From: Parietichytrium sp. I65-24A
Taxonomy: Eukaryota > Sar > Bigyra > Thraustochytrida > Thraustochytriidae
Direction: 5' to 3'
NCBI GenBank assembly: GCA_012862575.1
Contig: BLSF01000077.1
Coordinates: 10,390-74,389 of the forward strand
DNA: 64,000 bases
The notes beneath the pieces are model-generated. The model had not been told where the DNA came from, ran no database searches, and was given only the letters and a program-made list of their open reading frames with translations. The position numbers were made by a program, and so were the translations under genes. Of this stretch, positions 50,198-60,554 are shown piece after piece. Positions within the stretch are counted from its first letter, which is position 1; each line of letters starts with the position of its first letter.

Positions 50198-51703
50198 TTA
50201 TATCAACGATCTCAGTTGAAAGTGGTCATAATTCGCCCACAGCACGCAGATTGTGATGCCAACAACCACCAGAGGGCCCAAAAACACGAGAAGGTGGTCC
50301 TTCTCATTCATAAGAGCATACCCAGCGTAAATCGGCGTTACAATCCGGCTTACCCCGTTGATTCCCTGCAGCAAAGCTACATAGAATCCCATATGTGTTG
50401 CGGACTCCTCTTGCTCCTGCAATCTTTTCGTATAGAGACCCATGTTTGGCGAACCGGTAATTGGACAACTGCCGATCAAAATCAAGCATACAGCAATGAA
50501 CATTCCCAGGCTTGGCTTTTCTTGCCGCAAGCTAAAGCAGGCAATCACGAGAGCGACAAAGTCACCAATAAAACCACTCATTATGAACGTGCGATCCGAG
50601 ACGTTCCGGGAGAGCTTTATCACGATGGCGAGGGTGATGGCAACTAGCAGGCCAACAATGGCGTAAATAACAGAGTTCGCCAAGGTGTCCCAGCCAAAGG
50701 CGCTCCCAGTCATGGCGGGAAGTGAGACCTCAAAGTCGCACAACACCATATTGCTACAAAATGAAACGACAAAGTGCACCCACAGTTTCCTTTCGATCAA
50801 AACATACCTCATCTTCGATTTATCTTGGCGCGGGCTGGAAAGAGGGTGCAAAAGAAGCTCTTGCAAATCCTCGTTCACTGCTATCGTACTCAGAGGGCTT
50901 TCCAAATAAAGCATGCCAGATCCTGGGCTTCGGAGCTCTGACGCCGATCTCCTAGTGACCACTCCATTCCCAAGCAAGTCTTCCTCTACGCCGTTGCGGG
51001 AGATCGTGAGTGGAGGAGGTTCTTCGAAGGTGAAAAGAGCCAGCGCAAGGACAATGATCAAAAGGCATGCCGCAAGCCAGCCAGGATTCGAAAACTCGTT
51101 AAAGATTAGCTTGGACCCAATCTGAAACTTGAGGTCATTGACCAACAAATTCGTTGCTGGCCCAATCACGAGGCCGATCAAGTTTATGCCATTTAGTATC
51201 GCCATTGCCTTCGTGCGCTCCTCCGGCTTTGTAATTCTCGTGACGTAGGCCATAGAAACGGTCCCGTTAGACGACCCTAGCCCGACGAAGACCCTTCCTA
51301 CAAGTATGAGCCAAAGGTTGTCAAAGCCGAGCGCCAGTCCATAAAGCAGGTTTCCCAAGATCGCTAGCAGAATGGTCACGACAAGCGGCTCTGCCATCTT
51401 CCTCTTGTCACACCAAATGCCCATAACCGGCATGAACAGCAGCCTCGATGCGCTGTACGCTGAAATTGAAAGTCCGTAGAACGCTTTCGACCCGCCGAGC
51501 TGTTCCACATACTTTGCCAGCGACGGCATCACCATCGAATATTCTACCATGCCCAGCGCTCCAATGGCGATCACAGTCGCCGACGACGCCGACCAAAGCC
51601 CGCGATTTTTGCTGCCAGGCTCAGTCCCATTCCCCCTTTCGCTCCCATTCTCAGCGCCGGCGCTGTCTTCTCCAAGCAAGGCTTCGCTCGCTTCCTGTGA
51701 CAT
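50198..51703 (-). CDS. Major facilitator superfamily transporter (MFSD8-like)
   Basis: The protein has 501 residues from the ATG at 51703; the upstream frame reaches only TTG. About 12 membrane helices in two bundles are separated by a polar loop (~220-310) rich in Ser/Glu. MFS features: the first helix with GALGMVEYSMVMPSLAKY, the loop 2-3 signature area YSASRLLFMPVMGIWCDKRKM, VGRVFVGLGSSNGTVSMAYV in helix 4, and KPEERTKAMAILNGINLIGL. The second half begins LWVHFVVSFCSNMVLCDFEV. The arrangement is like MFSD8/CLN7 and the MFS part of SPX-MFS proteins, which sit in lysosomal or vacuolar membranes; the substrate is not inferable. The GTATGT...TTTTGTAG stretch near 50750-50810 resembles a 54-bp intron but encodes the start of a helix, so it is kept as exon. 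Confidence 0.88.
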   Translation of the reverse strand: MSQEASEALLGEDSAGAENGSERGNGTEPGSKNRGLWSASSATVIAIGALGMVEYSMVMPSLAKYVEQLGGSKAFYGLSISAYSASRLLFMPVMGIWCDKRKMAEPLVVTILLAILGNLLYGLALGFDNLWLILVGRVFVGLGSSNGTVSMAYVTRITKPEERTKAMAILNGINLIGLVIGPATNLLVNDLKFQIGSKLIFNEFSNPGWLAACLLIIVLALALFTFEEPPPLTISRNGVEEDLLGNGVVTRRSASELRSPGSGMLYLESPLSTIAVNEDLQELLLHPLSSPRQDKSKMRYVLIERKLWVHFVVSFCSNMVLCDFEVSLPAMTGSAFGWDTLANSVIYAIVGLLVAITLAIVIKLSRNVSDRTFIMSGFIGDFVALVIACFSLRQEKPSLGMFIAVCLILIGSCPITGSPNMGLYTKRLQEQEESATHMGFYVALLQGINGVSRIVTPIYAGYALMNEKDHLLVFLGPLVVVGITICVLWANYDHFQLRSLI

Positions 51704-52898
51704 CTTTGCTACCTCGGAAACCCTGTAGACGATACCTTCAAGACCCGCGCCAACCCCGTCGCACTTTTCAATACACTTCGAGCTCGCTTCCGCTTCCCCT
51801 TCCGTCGGTCGGGTTCGACCACTCAGATCAACCAACCTAAACAAACCTCGAACTGCGAGACGTTCTCCAGCTTCCCCACCTCACCGCAGCGTACTCGCAA
51901 CAGCAGCCTTGGAACGTTCGCACAAGAGCTTCAAAGACACACACAAACACACACACCAACGCGCAAACCGCGACTGGAACAAACAAAGTTTCACGCGTTG
52001 GTCGACTCGGGCCGAAAGTCCTTGAATAGGCTTGCCGAGCAACCGAGTCAGTCTTTCGCGTCTTTCTTTCGCGTCTTTCGTTCTTTCTTTCTTGCTTGCT
52101 TGCTTTCACCCAGCTCAGAGGCTTTCTCGATAATCTCGATCATCATGATGTAACATGATGTAACATGATGACAGGAAAGAAAGATTCACTGCTGTCGTTT
52201 TGCCAACTGAAAGTGAGCAACTGAAAGTGAGAATGGATCTTCTAATCTAAAGCAGTGTTTGTACGGCTGTGCACGGAGTATTGTTGACTGAGCTGCAAGT
52301 GCTCGAGAGGAGAGAAGGAAATGTCTGAACTTCTGCAAATTGCACTTGGAGAAGAAGGAAAGTGGCTATTCACTTTTCACCTTTTGCTTGCCATGAAATG
52401 CGATTTGAGACAATCAAAAGAGAAGAAGCAATGTCCTGTCGAACGAGAAACTGTTTGGTTGTTTTTGCAAGAAGGAAGTTGTGCGCATAACAAAATGGGA
52501 AGCTTTGACGTCATCTTCTTCCGTGCAAGCCTAATCGTACTCACGTGTCGCAATATATGTGACTATAGATAGTTTAAAGACAAAGCGCTTTTGACGTCAG
52601 CTTCGTAGCCCATCTCGTGTAGTTTAACTATAGATATTTACTGTTATCAAAACATTATATACATTTAATGTACGTGACGCTCTTGCTCTTTGATGCGTTT
52701 GTCGTGGGAAGGAGAAGGAGAAAGTGTCCGCGAATGAAACGGCCATCAGGCCATATTGGGGCAGACTTTTAGTCGTGAAGCGACATCTCTTCGCCAATTT
52801 CGTGGTGATCAGGTGTGGTACAAAGGTCGATAGGTGAACTGTGGCGTGAACTAAAAGGCAGTCGAACGTGGCTGACTTGGGTTTTGGAGAGGCTTTCG
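51704..52898. other. Divergent intergenic region
   Basis: It carries a CTTTCTTGCTTG-type repeat (52076-52106), a CATGATGTAA array (52144-52171) and no recognised gene. The plus frame at 52321-52572 (ATG, 83 codons) has no domain and mixed composition. Confidence 0.5.
52144..52171 (+). repeat. CATGATGTAA decamer repeats
   Basis: Two to three units of CATGATGTAA between two divergent genes. Confidence 0.8.
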
Positions 52899-53714
52899 AT
52901 GGCGAGCGTTGAGGAGAGGCGAGAGCATAACGATGTCGAAGATGAGGATGAAGAAGTGTTTCTGGACGTCCCTCAAGGTGCGTTGGTGGTGAAATTTGTG
53001 AAGAAGTTGATTCGTAAGGGCTGTGCTTTGAGCCACTGCGTTTTGGCCGGAGGACCCGCTTCATTTACTGATATTCGCGAGGGCATATAATGTGGAACGT
53101 GGAACTGGAAATTGGAAATTGGAAATTGGAAATTGACTGACGAATGAGAGCGGTTGTTTCGTGTGCTGTGTTGCGCAGTGAGCAGGGAGCGGCTGCTGAT
53201 TCCGCCGCTTAACTTTGCGATGGTGAATAAAGGCGTGTACAGGTCGGGATACCCGAATCGAAGGAACTTCGGGTTTTTGAAACAAATTGGGATACGGAGC
53301 ATTGTTTGCCTCTCTGCGGAAGAGCCCACGGATCTTAAGATCGGGAACGATAATCGCGAGTTCATTCAGAACAACAATATTAAGATGATGTGCTTCCCCA
53401 TCGAAGGTCAGAAAGAGCCATTTTCCATGACTTCCGTTGAAGAAATTCGCAAAGCGCTGAAGGAAATCCTGGACGTAAGAAATCACCCCGTGCTTGTGCA
53501 CTGCGATAAAGGAAAGCACCGAACAGGGACGGTCATCGGATGCCTGCGCAAGATGCAAGGCTTTGCTTTGTCGTCTGCATTTGATGAGTATGCTCGATTC
53601 TGCAAACACGGCACCCGTATTCTTGATCACCAATTGATCGAATTCTTTGAGATGGAGATATCCCCGGAAGTGCGCCGATTCTTGCCGTTGTGGATGTGGC
53701 CCCATATCTCATGA
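52899..53714 (+). CDS. Siw14/PFA-DSP-type atypical dual-specificity phosphatase, two exons
   Basis: Exons 52899-53013 and 53179-53714 are separated by a 165-bp intron (GTAAGG...GCGCAG, phase 1), giving 216 residues. Without the splice, the second exon lacks an ATG before residue NFAMVNKG; joining gives VKFVKKLILSRERLLIPPLN. The signature is PPLNFAMVNKGVYRSGYPN, then FLKQIGIRSIVCLSAEEP and the active site HCDKGKHRTG (C-x5-R). This matches yeast Siw14 and plant PFA-DSPs, which remove the 5-beta phosphate of inositol pyrophosphates and some phosphotyrosines. Exon 1 encodes an acidic N-terminus (VEDEDEEVFLDVP). No membrane or targeting signal. It converges on bS18m, and an AATAAA at 53928-53933 probably ends its transcript. 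Confidence 0.92.
53107..53135 (+). repeat. GGAAATT heptamer array in an intron
   Basis: About four units of GGAAATT inside the intron of the Siw14-type phosphatase gene. Confidence 0.85.
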
Positions 53715-53927
53715 GCACGCGACCTACTGTAAAAAAAAATAACCCTGTGCAATTCGTCCCCGCTCGCAGGAATGAAACAAGATTTGTAATGTCCTTTCTC
53801 TCTATCAAACCGCCCTTCCTGAGCAACCGAGCAAAAGTCGTATTCACCGTCCAAATGATTCTCCTGCGGCATTGTCAACGAAGGGAGGGGAAGAAAGTCA
53901 AGCAGCATCGCTACAAAATGTTTTTGG

Positions 53928-53933
53928 AATAAA
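53928..53933 (+). promoter_or_regulatory. AATAAA polyadenylation signal, probable
   Basis: AATAAA lies 214 bp after the stop of the Siw14-type phosphatase and just before the convergent bS18m gene. Confidence 0.5.
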
Positions 53934-53959
53934 TTCAGTCCATCTATCAACTAGGGTGT

Positions 53960-54796
53960 TCACCGTGCTCCCTTCTCTGGAGCCTCTGGAGGGGCAAGCG
54001 GGTTGCGTTCCATTTCGCCAGGAGCTTGCTCAAGAATACCTGGTGCGTAACGGTGCAAGTAAGGGAGCAAACCCATCTGTCTTGCGCGCTTGACAGCTGC
54101 CTTGAGCTTGCGCTGCTTTGTGTGTGACAATCCCGTCTTCCAGCGAGGCATGATTCTTCCCATAGGGGTCAGGAAGCGGCTGAGCAACCAGACATTTGTG
54201 AAGTGCAGTTCCATCCCGGTCACAATTAGCCTACTTGGCCTTGCAGCGCGCTGCTGTGGCCGTCTGGACATTCCTGAATCACCAGCGAGCAGAGACCCTC
54301 CCTCAGTGAAGTCCAGAGGATTGTAAGTGTCACCAGGGCGCATAGGGCGAGATGCGAGAGATGCCATCACGGTCTCGCGAACTTCGTCTGGGGTCTGACG
54401 AGACATGTTCTCCGCAGGCGCAGCGCCAGCAGCTCCAGCAGCGCTATTAATAGAGTCATTTGCGGCTTGCTGTGCAGCGTTACGCCGATGAGGGTTTGCG
54501 TTCGCGGCATGTTGGAATGGGCTTCCATCCCTCTCTGGATCGGCCAAAAACTTGAGCAAATCATCCTCAGAAATGCCTGATGGCAGTGGGTTTGAGTTTC
54601 CAGCCGCATCCTTGTCGCCAGTGCCAGATTTGCCGCCCGAAGCAAAACCTCTCTGTGGGATCAAACTGCTTTTCAACATCATCGACCTGTCCATAGAAAG
54701 CACGCTCATACTGCTGCCATTCTTCAACCCATTTCCTGCCACAGCACGAGGAAACACATGCAATTTACGCGCTAAGCCTTTCAGCAGGAGCGCCAT
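53960..54796 (-). CDS. Mitochondrial small-subunit ribosomal protein bS18m
   Basis: The protein has 278 residues, ATG at 54796. The C-terminal part is S18: LHFTNVWLLSRFLTPMGRIM, then PRWKTGLSHTKQRKLKAAVK and RARQMGLLPYLHRY. Bacterial bS18 is ~75 residues and has YTN-LLSRF-GRI-PRR-TG-QR-L--AIKRAR--GLLP; all are recognisable here. The N-terminus (MALLLKGLARKLHVFPRAVA) is an Arg/Lys amphipathic helix without acidic residues, a mitochondrial presequence. A long disordered Ala/Asn/Ser-rich stretch of ~130 residues lies between, unusually large. A role in mitochondrial translation is inferred. Confidence 0.92.
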   Translation of the reverse strand: MALLLKGLARKLHVFPRAVAGNGLKNGSSMSVLSMDRSMMLKSSLIPQRGFASGGKSGTGDKDAAGNSNPLPSGISEDDLLKFLADPERDGSPFQHAANANPHRRNAAQQAANDSINSAAGAAGAAPAENMSRQTPDEVRETVMASLASRPMRPGDTYNPLDFTEGGSLLAGDSGMSRRPQQRAARPSRLIVTGMELHFTNVWLLSRFLTPMGRIMPRWKTGLSHTKQRKLKAAVKRARQMGLLPYLHRYAPGILEQAPGEMERNPLAPPEAPEKGAR

Positions 54797-54926
54797 CTTC
54801 CTAATTTGTCGATCTTCCGATTCTTTCTGCCCACTGACTTGCCCTCAAAATAGTTTGCTTGCTTTCTTTGTAGTTCCACCCAAATGTATGGTATCTGTAT
54901 GACCCAAACTTCGCGCCACCTCCTCA

Positions 54927-54929
54927 ATG

Positions 54930-54960
<31 letters not shown>

Positions 54961-54978
54961 TTGTGTGTGTGTGTATGT
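54927..54978 (+). repeat. GTATAT and GT microsatellite
   Basis: A run of GTATAT/GTAAAT units passing into (GT) repeats just upstream of bS18m. Confidence 0.85.
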
Positions 54979-55058
54979 GCGATATGTGAGCTATAGTCGA
55001 ACCTACGCAAAGCTAACACTCCGTCTTCGCCAAGTGTACGCGTACACTTCCAATTCCG

Positions 55059-55081
55059 CAACCCTAACCAACCCTAACCCA
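55059..55081 (+). repeat. Telomere-like AACCCTAACC repeat
   Basis: Two AACCCTAACC units separated by one A; the complement reads TTAGGG, the common eukaryotic telomere motif. Too short to prove a telomeric origin. Confidence 0.7.
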
Positions 55082-56252
55082 CCGTCTTCTCTCTTCTCTT
55101 TCGACGTGGCGTTTTTTTTTTCCCACAGTACCAGCGCGGCAGTGTACCGAGAGGCCTAGTTGACTTCGACTTTTCGTACGCCGCTGTGCGCGAGGACACT
55201 TTCTCCTTCTTTCTTCCTGTCCAAAGATGGTGGATGGCTTCTCACCGTGGACTTGGCTGCGTGCGATTGCGGATGCTATTGTTTAAGGTAGATAACGGGT
55301 AGATATGCGAGTCTGTTGTTGGAGGGCTCTGTGGTGAGTGGAAGGGGGGTAGAGGGCACCTTGTACAAAGAGCAAAGAACTGCTCGCGATCAAGAGAACC
55401 TTCGTCGCCGATTGAGGGAACCGGTATGGTTGAGGTCGAGTTGAAGGATATTTTGCTCATTTTCGAAGAGCTGACTTTCCGGAAGCGTGAATTGAAAGGG
55501 CCCAGTTCTTGCTGTTTTGTTTTACTGTCCCCTAAAAAGACTCCAAAAGATGATATCGATATGGGCCACGTGTGAAGTTGTGAATTTGATCGAGCTTAGC
55601 AAAAGTGCCCTCGTTTCCGAGAATTCTGGCTCTCAAAGGTCCAAAATTTTGAATCGGGGATGTACGGCCTTTACATAAATGAGAAGTGTATAAAGCTCAA
55701 CGTGGGCTTGAGTCATCAAACTATGTGTTGTAGAACGGCTCAAGGAGACTTTCGCCCCACCTTCCGATGGGGTTTGTTCACGCTGCACTTCGTGGCTTCA
55801 CTTGGAAGACTTTCAAAGAGTTGAGGCTGGAGAACGTCCTCTAGTCTGAAAGACCAAAACGTAAAGTTCAGGATCCAACACACTTGCCTTGTCTGGTTTC
55901 GCTGTTGGAATATTGCTATGGGCAGATCAGTTCGGGCTGTTGAAAAATTGATATTAGTTATATTTCTGTGCAAACGTCCATCTACCTAGCGACGTTCCCT
56001 CCCTCGAGTCCGAAAGGAGGCTCAAATTTAAACCGCAGACAGCTCATCTCGGCATCATCTGGTCTCCTTGCAAGCGCCGCCAGGCGAATTCTATGGAGAG
56101 AGGGTGGATACATACATTTTGCGCGGGTTCTTGTGCGGAAGATTTACTTGAAACCCATTTGCAGAAGAGACCCATTCGCTCCCGGAAGACGGACAAAGGC
56201 CGAGGAGGCTTCTAGTCAGAAAAACCGTTTGGCAGGGCGCGAGCTCTCATAT

Positions 56253-57782
56253 TTACACTTGCAAGGTCAAGTTCGGGCGTTTCCCTGGTGACCTCTTCGG
56301 TGTGTTAATTGGCGAGCTCGAATTCGACGCACCAGACCCTTGGTCGCCAGAATCTCTTCGTCTCATCTCGTTCTGGACTCTAAGAACGGCTTTTCTAGCC
56401 AACTCCTCCTCCTCGAGAGCCTGCGCGAGCAACTGCTTCTCGTCTTTCGTGCTTCGTAAATCAATAACGAGGGCGGTAATGTTGTCATTACTTCGTGCAT
56501 TAATTGCTCCAGCGACGAGGGCCTCGGCGGCTTGCTGAGGACTCGGCGCGTACTTCACTATACTCGACGCGTTTGTGTTATTGACAAAGTCATACAATCC
56601 GTCCGTGCCTAAAATAATAAATTGATCCTGTGGTGAAATTTTGCGGACAGTGACTTGTGGTTCAGCAATTACATATTGCTTGAGCATATTGTCTCCGATG
56701 GCACGCGACATTGATAGAATTCCCTCGACTCTGTTATCATCCGTGACCTGCCCACCAGCCGCCTCTATCCTCTTTCTCTCCGAGTCTACATTTGGTTTGT
56801 GGTCTTGCGTCAACTGTGTTGTCTCAAGAGTGTGATCTTGCACCAACAGCGCGCGAGAATCTCCGACATTTGCGATTACGCACTCTGATTTGCAAAGTAC
56901 CACAGCGACCGCAGTCGTTCCCACAAGATCATTCCTCCCCGCGTGCTGCGGAGAATCCCGTACCTGTCTGTCTGTTTCTAAAAAAGCCTCATGAAAGCAC
57001 TTTTCCACGCCTGCAAAACCGAACTTTTCGATAGCGTTGCGAAAGTTTTTGAACAAGTTGTTTGCACAAAACTCTGCTGCGGAGGTTCCTCCATGGCCAT
57101 CAAACACCGCAAAAAAGGTGCAATACGGCTGCTTCAGCACGGTGCCAACGACGCAGTATCTATCCTCCATGTGAATGCGGGGCCCTTGTGAGGCACACAC
57201 ACCAAAGTTAAACAGGCTTCGTTCCGAGCTCACATGGACCCCGAAAAGCTCGGTGTTCGTTTTGGGTCTAGTCAGTGTGGCCAGGAGCTCTTTAGTGAGC
57301 TCCACGGGCAAATCCAAAGATTTTAGCCGCTTCAATCGCCTACGGCAAGTGGAAACCGTATATTCCTCCTCTTGACTGTCGCTATTACTACTCGACCCTG
57401 ACCTACCATTGCGGCCAATGACGTCCGACGATGTGGACCAAAAGTCTTCCGGTCGAGCTTTACGCAAGCCCAGATCGCTTCCTCGCGAATCTTTGGGCAC
57501 CAAAAACATGTTAAACTTGTTGGATTCGGGCGTAGCAAATGGATTCACGCGCATGCTTCCACTACCACTGCTACTCGTGCTGCTCAACGCAAAAGCGTTC
57601 ACGGCTTTTCCGCTAGAAGCACTGCCAGGCCGATCCCTGTCAGCTTCGCGCTTGAGGTGCCACTGCTGTCTGCCTGCCGCAGAGCCTGTCGAGCGGGGAC
57701 TTGCAGCATTTCTGGGTGAACAATTTTCTGACGCCGAGTTCCACGAGCCGTTGCTGCTCGGCGCCGCCGACGTTTCAGCCAT
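56253..57782 (-). CDS. PP2C-type (PPM) Ser/Thr protein phosphatase
   Basis: The protein has 509 residues from the ATG at 57782; the frame reaches a GTG 34 codons upstream with no support. A ~160-residue Ser/Arg-rich disordered N-terminus precedes the catalytic domain (~190-450). PP2C motifs in order: [26 protein letters not shown] (metal-binding DGHGG), [48 protein letters not shown] and [13 protein letters not shown]. All the metal-binding Asp residues are present, so it should be an active Mg2+/Mn2+ phosphatase. The C-terminus has a charged helix ([19 protein letters not shown]) and a Ser/Pro tail. No membrane anchor. The target is unknown; members commonly act in stress and kinase pathways. 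Confidence 0.93.
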   Translation of the reverse strand: MAETSAAPSSNGSWNSASENCSPRNAASPRSTGSAAGRQQWHLKREADRDRPGSASSGKAVNAFALSSTSSSGSGSMRVNPFATPESNKFNMFLVPKDSRGSDLGLRKARPEDFWSTSSDVIGRNGRSGSSSNSDSQEEEYTVSTCRRRLKRLKSLDLPVELTKELLATLTRPKTNTELFGVHVSSERSLFNFGVCASQGPRIHMEDRYCVVGTVLKQPYCTFFAVFDGHGGTSAAEFCANNLFKNFRNAIEKFGFAGVEKCFHEAFLETDRQVRDSPQHAGRNDLVGTTAVAVVLCKSECVIANVGDSRALLVQDHTLETTQLTQDHKPNVDSERKRIEAAGGQVTDDNRVEGILSMSRAIGDNMLKQYVIAEPQVTVRKISPQDQFIILGTDGLYDFVNNTNASSIVKYAPSPQQAAEALVAGAINARSNDNITALVIDLRSTKDEKQLLAQALEEEELARKAVLRVQNEMRRRDSGDQGSGASNSSSPINTPKRSPGKRPNLTLQV

Positions 57783-58395
57783 TGAAAAGTTGCGCCACTT
57801 TAAACAACGCCAGAGCTCTTGTGCCTCTACCCCAGCGCTAAAACCTGACTGCACTTGTAAGCCGTTGGGGTGCGATATTTGCACGCGTCCCAGTCGAGAA
57901 ACTTAGGGCCGGATAGTGAATCTCGCTTCCAACCATGCGACTCTCCAGGCCGACCGCCCAACTCTAACGCTCTCCGAGTTCCGCGTCCCGTTATTACAGT
58001 GCCCGTCTCCAGGGGGACTAAAGCGTCCAGGCTCGAAGCTTTCCGTGGTCTACAAGCTGCTGCCAGAGGACGAATTGATATAAATACGTTCGCAAGCGCG
58101 TGCTATGCCTCGCCAACTCCTGAGCCCCAAGTCACAAGTCACAAGACACAGAGAATGTTCGCTGCTGCTCGTACCCAAGCATGAACGAGAGACGGTGGAA
58201 ACCAGCAACGCCTGTACGTGCCGCGCAAGGAGCCAGCCTGCCTGTCCCAGGGCAGTTCAATTCCACACTGAAAGTGAGCCTACCACGCACCCACCAATCG
58301 TGCTCGATCCCAGCACTCGCCGAGTCCTCACGAGTTTCGCAACGACACTGCGACACACTGCGAGACCGACCCAGACTCTTGCCCGCGCTCCACGA

Positions 58396-58436
58396 GACAC
58401 TTGACACTTGACACTTGACACTTGACACTTGACACT
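58396..58436 (+). repeat. ACACTTG heptamer array
   Basis: Five to six units of ACACTTG in the upstream region of the PP2C gene. Confidence 0.9.
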
Positions 58437-58493
58437 GGACACGAGCACAACTTATCGCGTACGCACAAACGCAGCCGAGTCGCGGACGTAGCA

Positions 58494-58517
58494 AGAGAGA
58501 GAGAGAGAGAGAGAGAG
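58494..58517 (+). repeat. GA dinucleotide microsatellite
   Basis: About 12 units of GA. Confidence 0.9.
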
Positions 58518-59008
58518 TTATATCTTACTGACTGTGAGTACACGTACAATCGAAAACGTTTTCGGCGCAAGTGAGCATCCTGCAATGTCCTGCACGTATG
58601 AGCCATAAATTGTAAGCCTTAGCTTTATTATTTGTAGAAGTTGATTTGAAGTTGAAGCACTCGCAGCAAGGGAGCAACTGGAGCAACTTTGCCATTCATT
58701 TCCTTGAGATGCTTTTCATTGACTGTGAACAAAACTTCTCAGTGAATGTTCTGAATGAATGAATGAATGAAGTCAAGGGTTATTTTCGATGTAAGTTTTC
58801 ATTCTTGCTGGAATGAATGAATCTCTCTGGCCAAGTTCTACTGTTCTCACTAGCTATGAGTATGGGCTAGTCCCGTATCCAACTCGCCTCACTAGCTAGC
58901 TACTAGCCAGACGTGGTAATACTATTAGCTAGCTCGCTCTCGAGCGTATGGGTACTGGTACGTAATTAGATAGAAAGCGGCCTAGCAAGTTGGGTCATCT
59001 TGGGTCAG

Positions 59009-59050
59009 TTCATTCTTCATTCATTCATTCATTCATTCATTCATTCGTTC
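59009..59050 (+). repeat. ATTC tetranucleotide microsatellite
   Basis: About eight to nine ATTC units. Scattered copies of the same tetramer occur at 13555-13640 and 58757-58830. Confidence 0.9.
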
Positions 59051-60106
59051 AATGAACATTGGGTTGATGTTCTGTCAATACTGTCAATCATTCATTCGTT
59101 CTGTTTCTTTCTTTCATTCGCTCATTTGTTCAATGATGTTTCTTTTTGCATGTTCTCTTTCGATTTTGAGTTTTGGATTTTGGAAATCCTCAAGAAAGCT
59201 GGCCCACTGGGTGATATGATGAAAGTTCACGACCGGTGTAAGTTGTGTAAGTTGGGTGGGTTTGGTAGGTCACGCTTAGCGGCCCCAGTACTCTCGAGAC
59301 GTTGAACTGTTGCGGCGTGCCTGTGTGCAACGAAGATTGACTTTGACTTTGTACCAAGGTAAGTAAATGATGTACAAAAACAATCTCGCAAGCAAGAATT
59401 GAAGCATTCAAAGCGCCGAAAGCATTTTTTCATCAAAGTGTTGAAAGTATTGAGCCCATCCGACCGCCCACGGGATCGGACAAGGTTATTTGAAGCCGAC
59501 TTCGGTTTCGATCAATCGTTTGGCCTTTGGTTCACATGCACATATTGCTACTTTCACGGCGACGGAGTGAAAGGGTGACGAGGCTGACTGTGAGCGTAAA
59601 TAATCTTCTCCCTCCTTGACCCTGGCGGATGGACCGTCTTCATCTGGTCCTCAAAGTCACGGGAAGATTCGCGGGCGGAAAGCGTCGCCGCAAAAGGATG
59701 GCACGCATGACTTGAGGACTCGGCGAGTCCTTTGTTCGCCGCCCAGAGTGCGGGAACAAGCTGGAGAGGTTGCTAACTCTCGGGAGCGATGTGAATAATC
59801 GCGGTCTGTTTCCGGCATGGACGCTATGAGAATCTGCGAGCAAATTCATGCTCGAGTTCTGAACTCTCTCGGAAGATTAATAGTTGGTCTACAGGCTGTT
59901 GACAACGAGAATCGCACCGGCCGTGCTTTGGGGAGTTAATCGTGCGTTGTGTCCGGTGAAGAGCTGACAGTCACAGTGAATGCTCTCTTTTCCCCGTCAG
60001 TCTCAACATCTTGTCAATCTGCGTACAAGTGAGGAAAAAAATGCTCAGAAGATCCGTCTGCAACCGTTCTGAGCACGTGTCAAATCGCAAACATAACGCA
60101 CTTTGG

Positions 60107-60123
60107 TGCTGGTACTCGAGTAG
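60107..60123. repeat. GTAC-centred inverted repeat
   Basis: GGTGCT...GTACTCGAGTAGCACC forms a hairpin with an AGTAC/CTCGAG core. The spacer is short, so it could fold as a stem-loop or be bound as a palindrome. Confidence 0.5.
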
Positions 60124-60554
60124 CACCTGTCAGTGGAGGTCTCAGATCGAGCTTGCCAGAGGTATAGAATTCTCGTCAATCACTGAATAACTGAATGAAG
60201 AAAAGAAAATAGAGAAAAATAAGAAAAATGTTGAATTGCAAGTGGGAATAGTGGCCGCTGTAGTTGCGGACGCTCGACTCTTGGGACCATAAAGTCCACA
60301 AACAGAATGCGAAAACTCAACACGACTGTAAATTTACTAGTGATTAGAAGAAGGTATGTTCGTAAAGGTATGGAAGGATATGGAAGGTTTTAGCGCGCTC
60401 TGCGCCGATGAACGACAGAGTGTATGCCGATTGAAGATGCGCCAAAAATTCTCGTGAGGGAATGCCAGTGCTGTACCAAAACTGTGGTGGATACACTCAT
60501 GTGAATCTCGATGGCATGAGAAAAGAGCCCGATTGCCCGTTGACGGGTATGACT

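Larger units (their letters stand above)
54797..56252. other. Intergenic region
   Basis: It contains a GTATAT/GTGT repeat (54927-54978), a telomere-like CCCTAACC pair (55059-55081) and GC-rich and AT-rich short stretches. No gene recognised; the 107-codon plus frame at 55968-56291 begins at GTG. Confidence 0.5.
57783..60554. other. Long intergenic region with many simple repeats
   Basis: It contains an ACACTTG heptamer array (58396-58436), a GA run (58494-58517), ATTC/TTCA tetranucleotide arrays (58757-58770 and 59009-59050), and GTAC palindromes (58938-58950, 60107-60123). No gene recognised; short frames here are translated repeats. Confidence 0.55.

Noticed and set aside
50198-51703. 54-bp GTATGT...TTGTAG intron in the MFS gene
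   Set aside because: The segment encodes the start of a transmembrane helix expected in the second half; removing it would shorten a needed helix.
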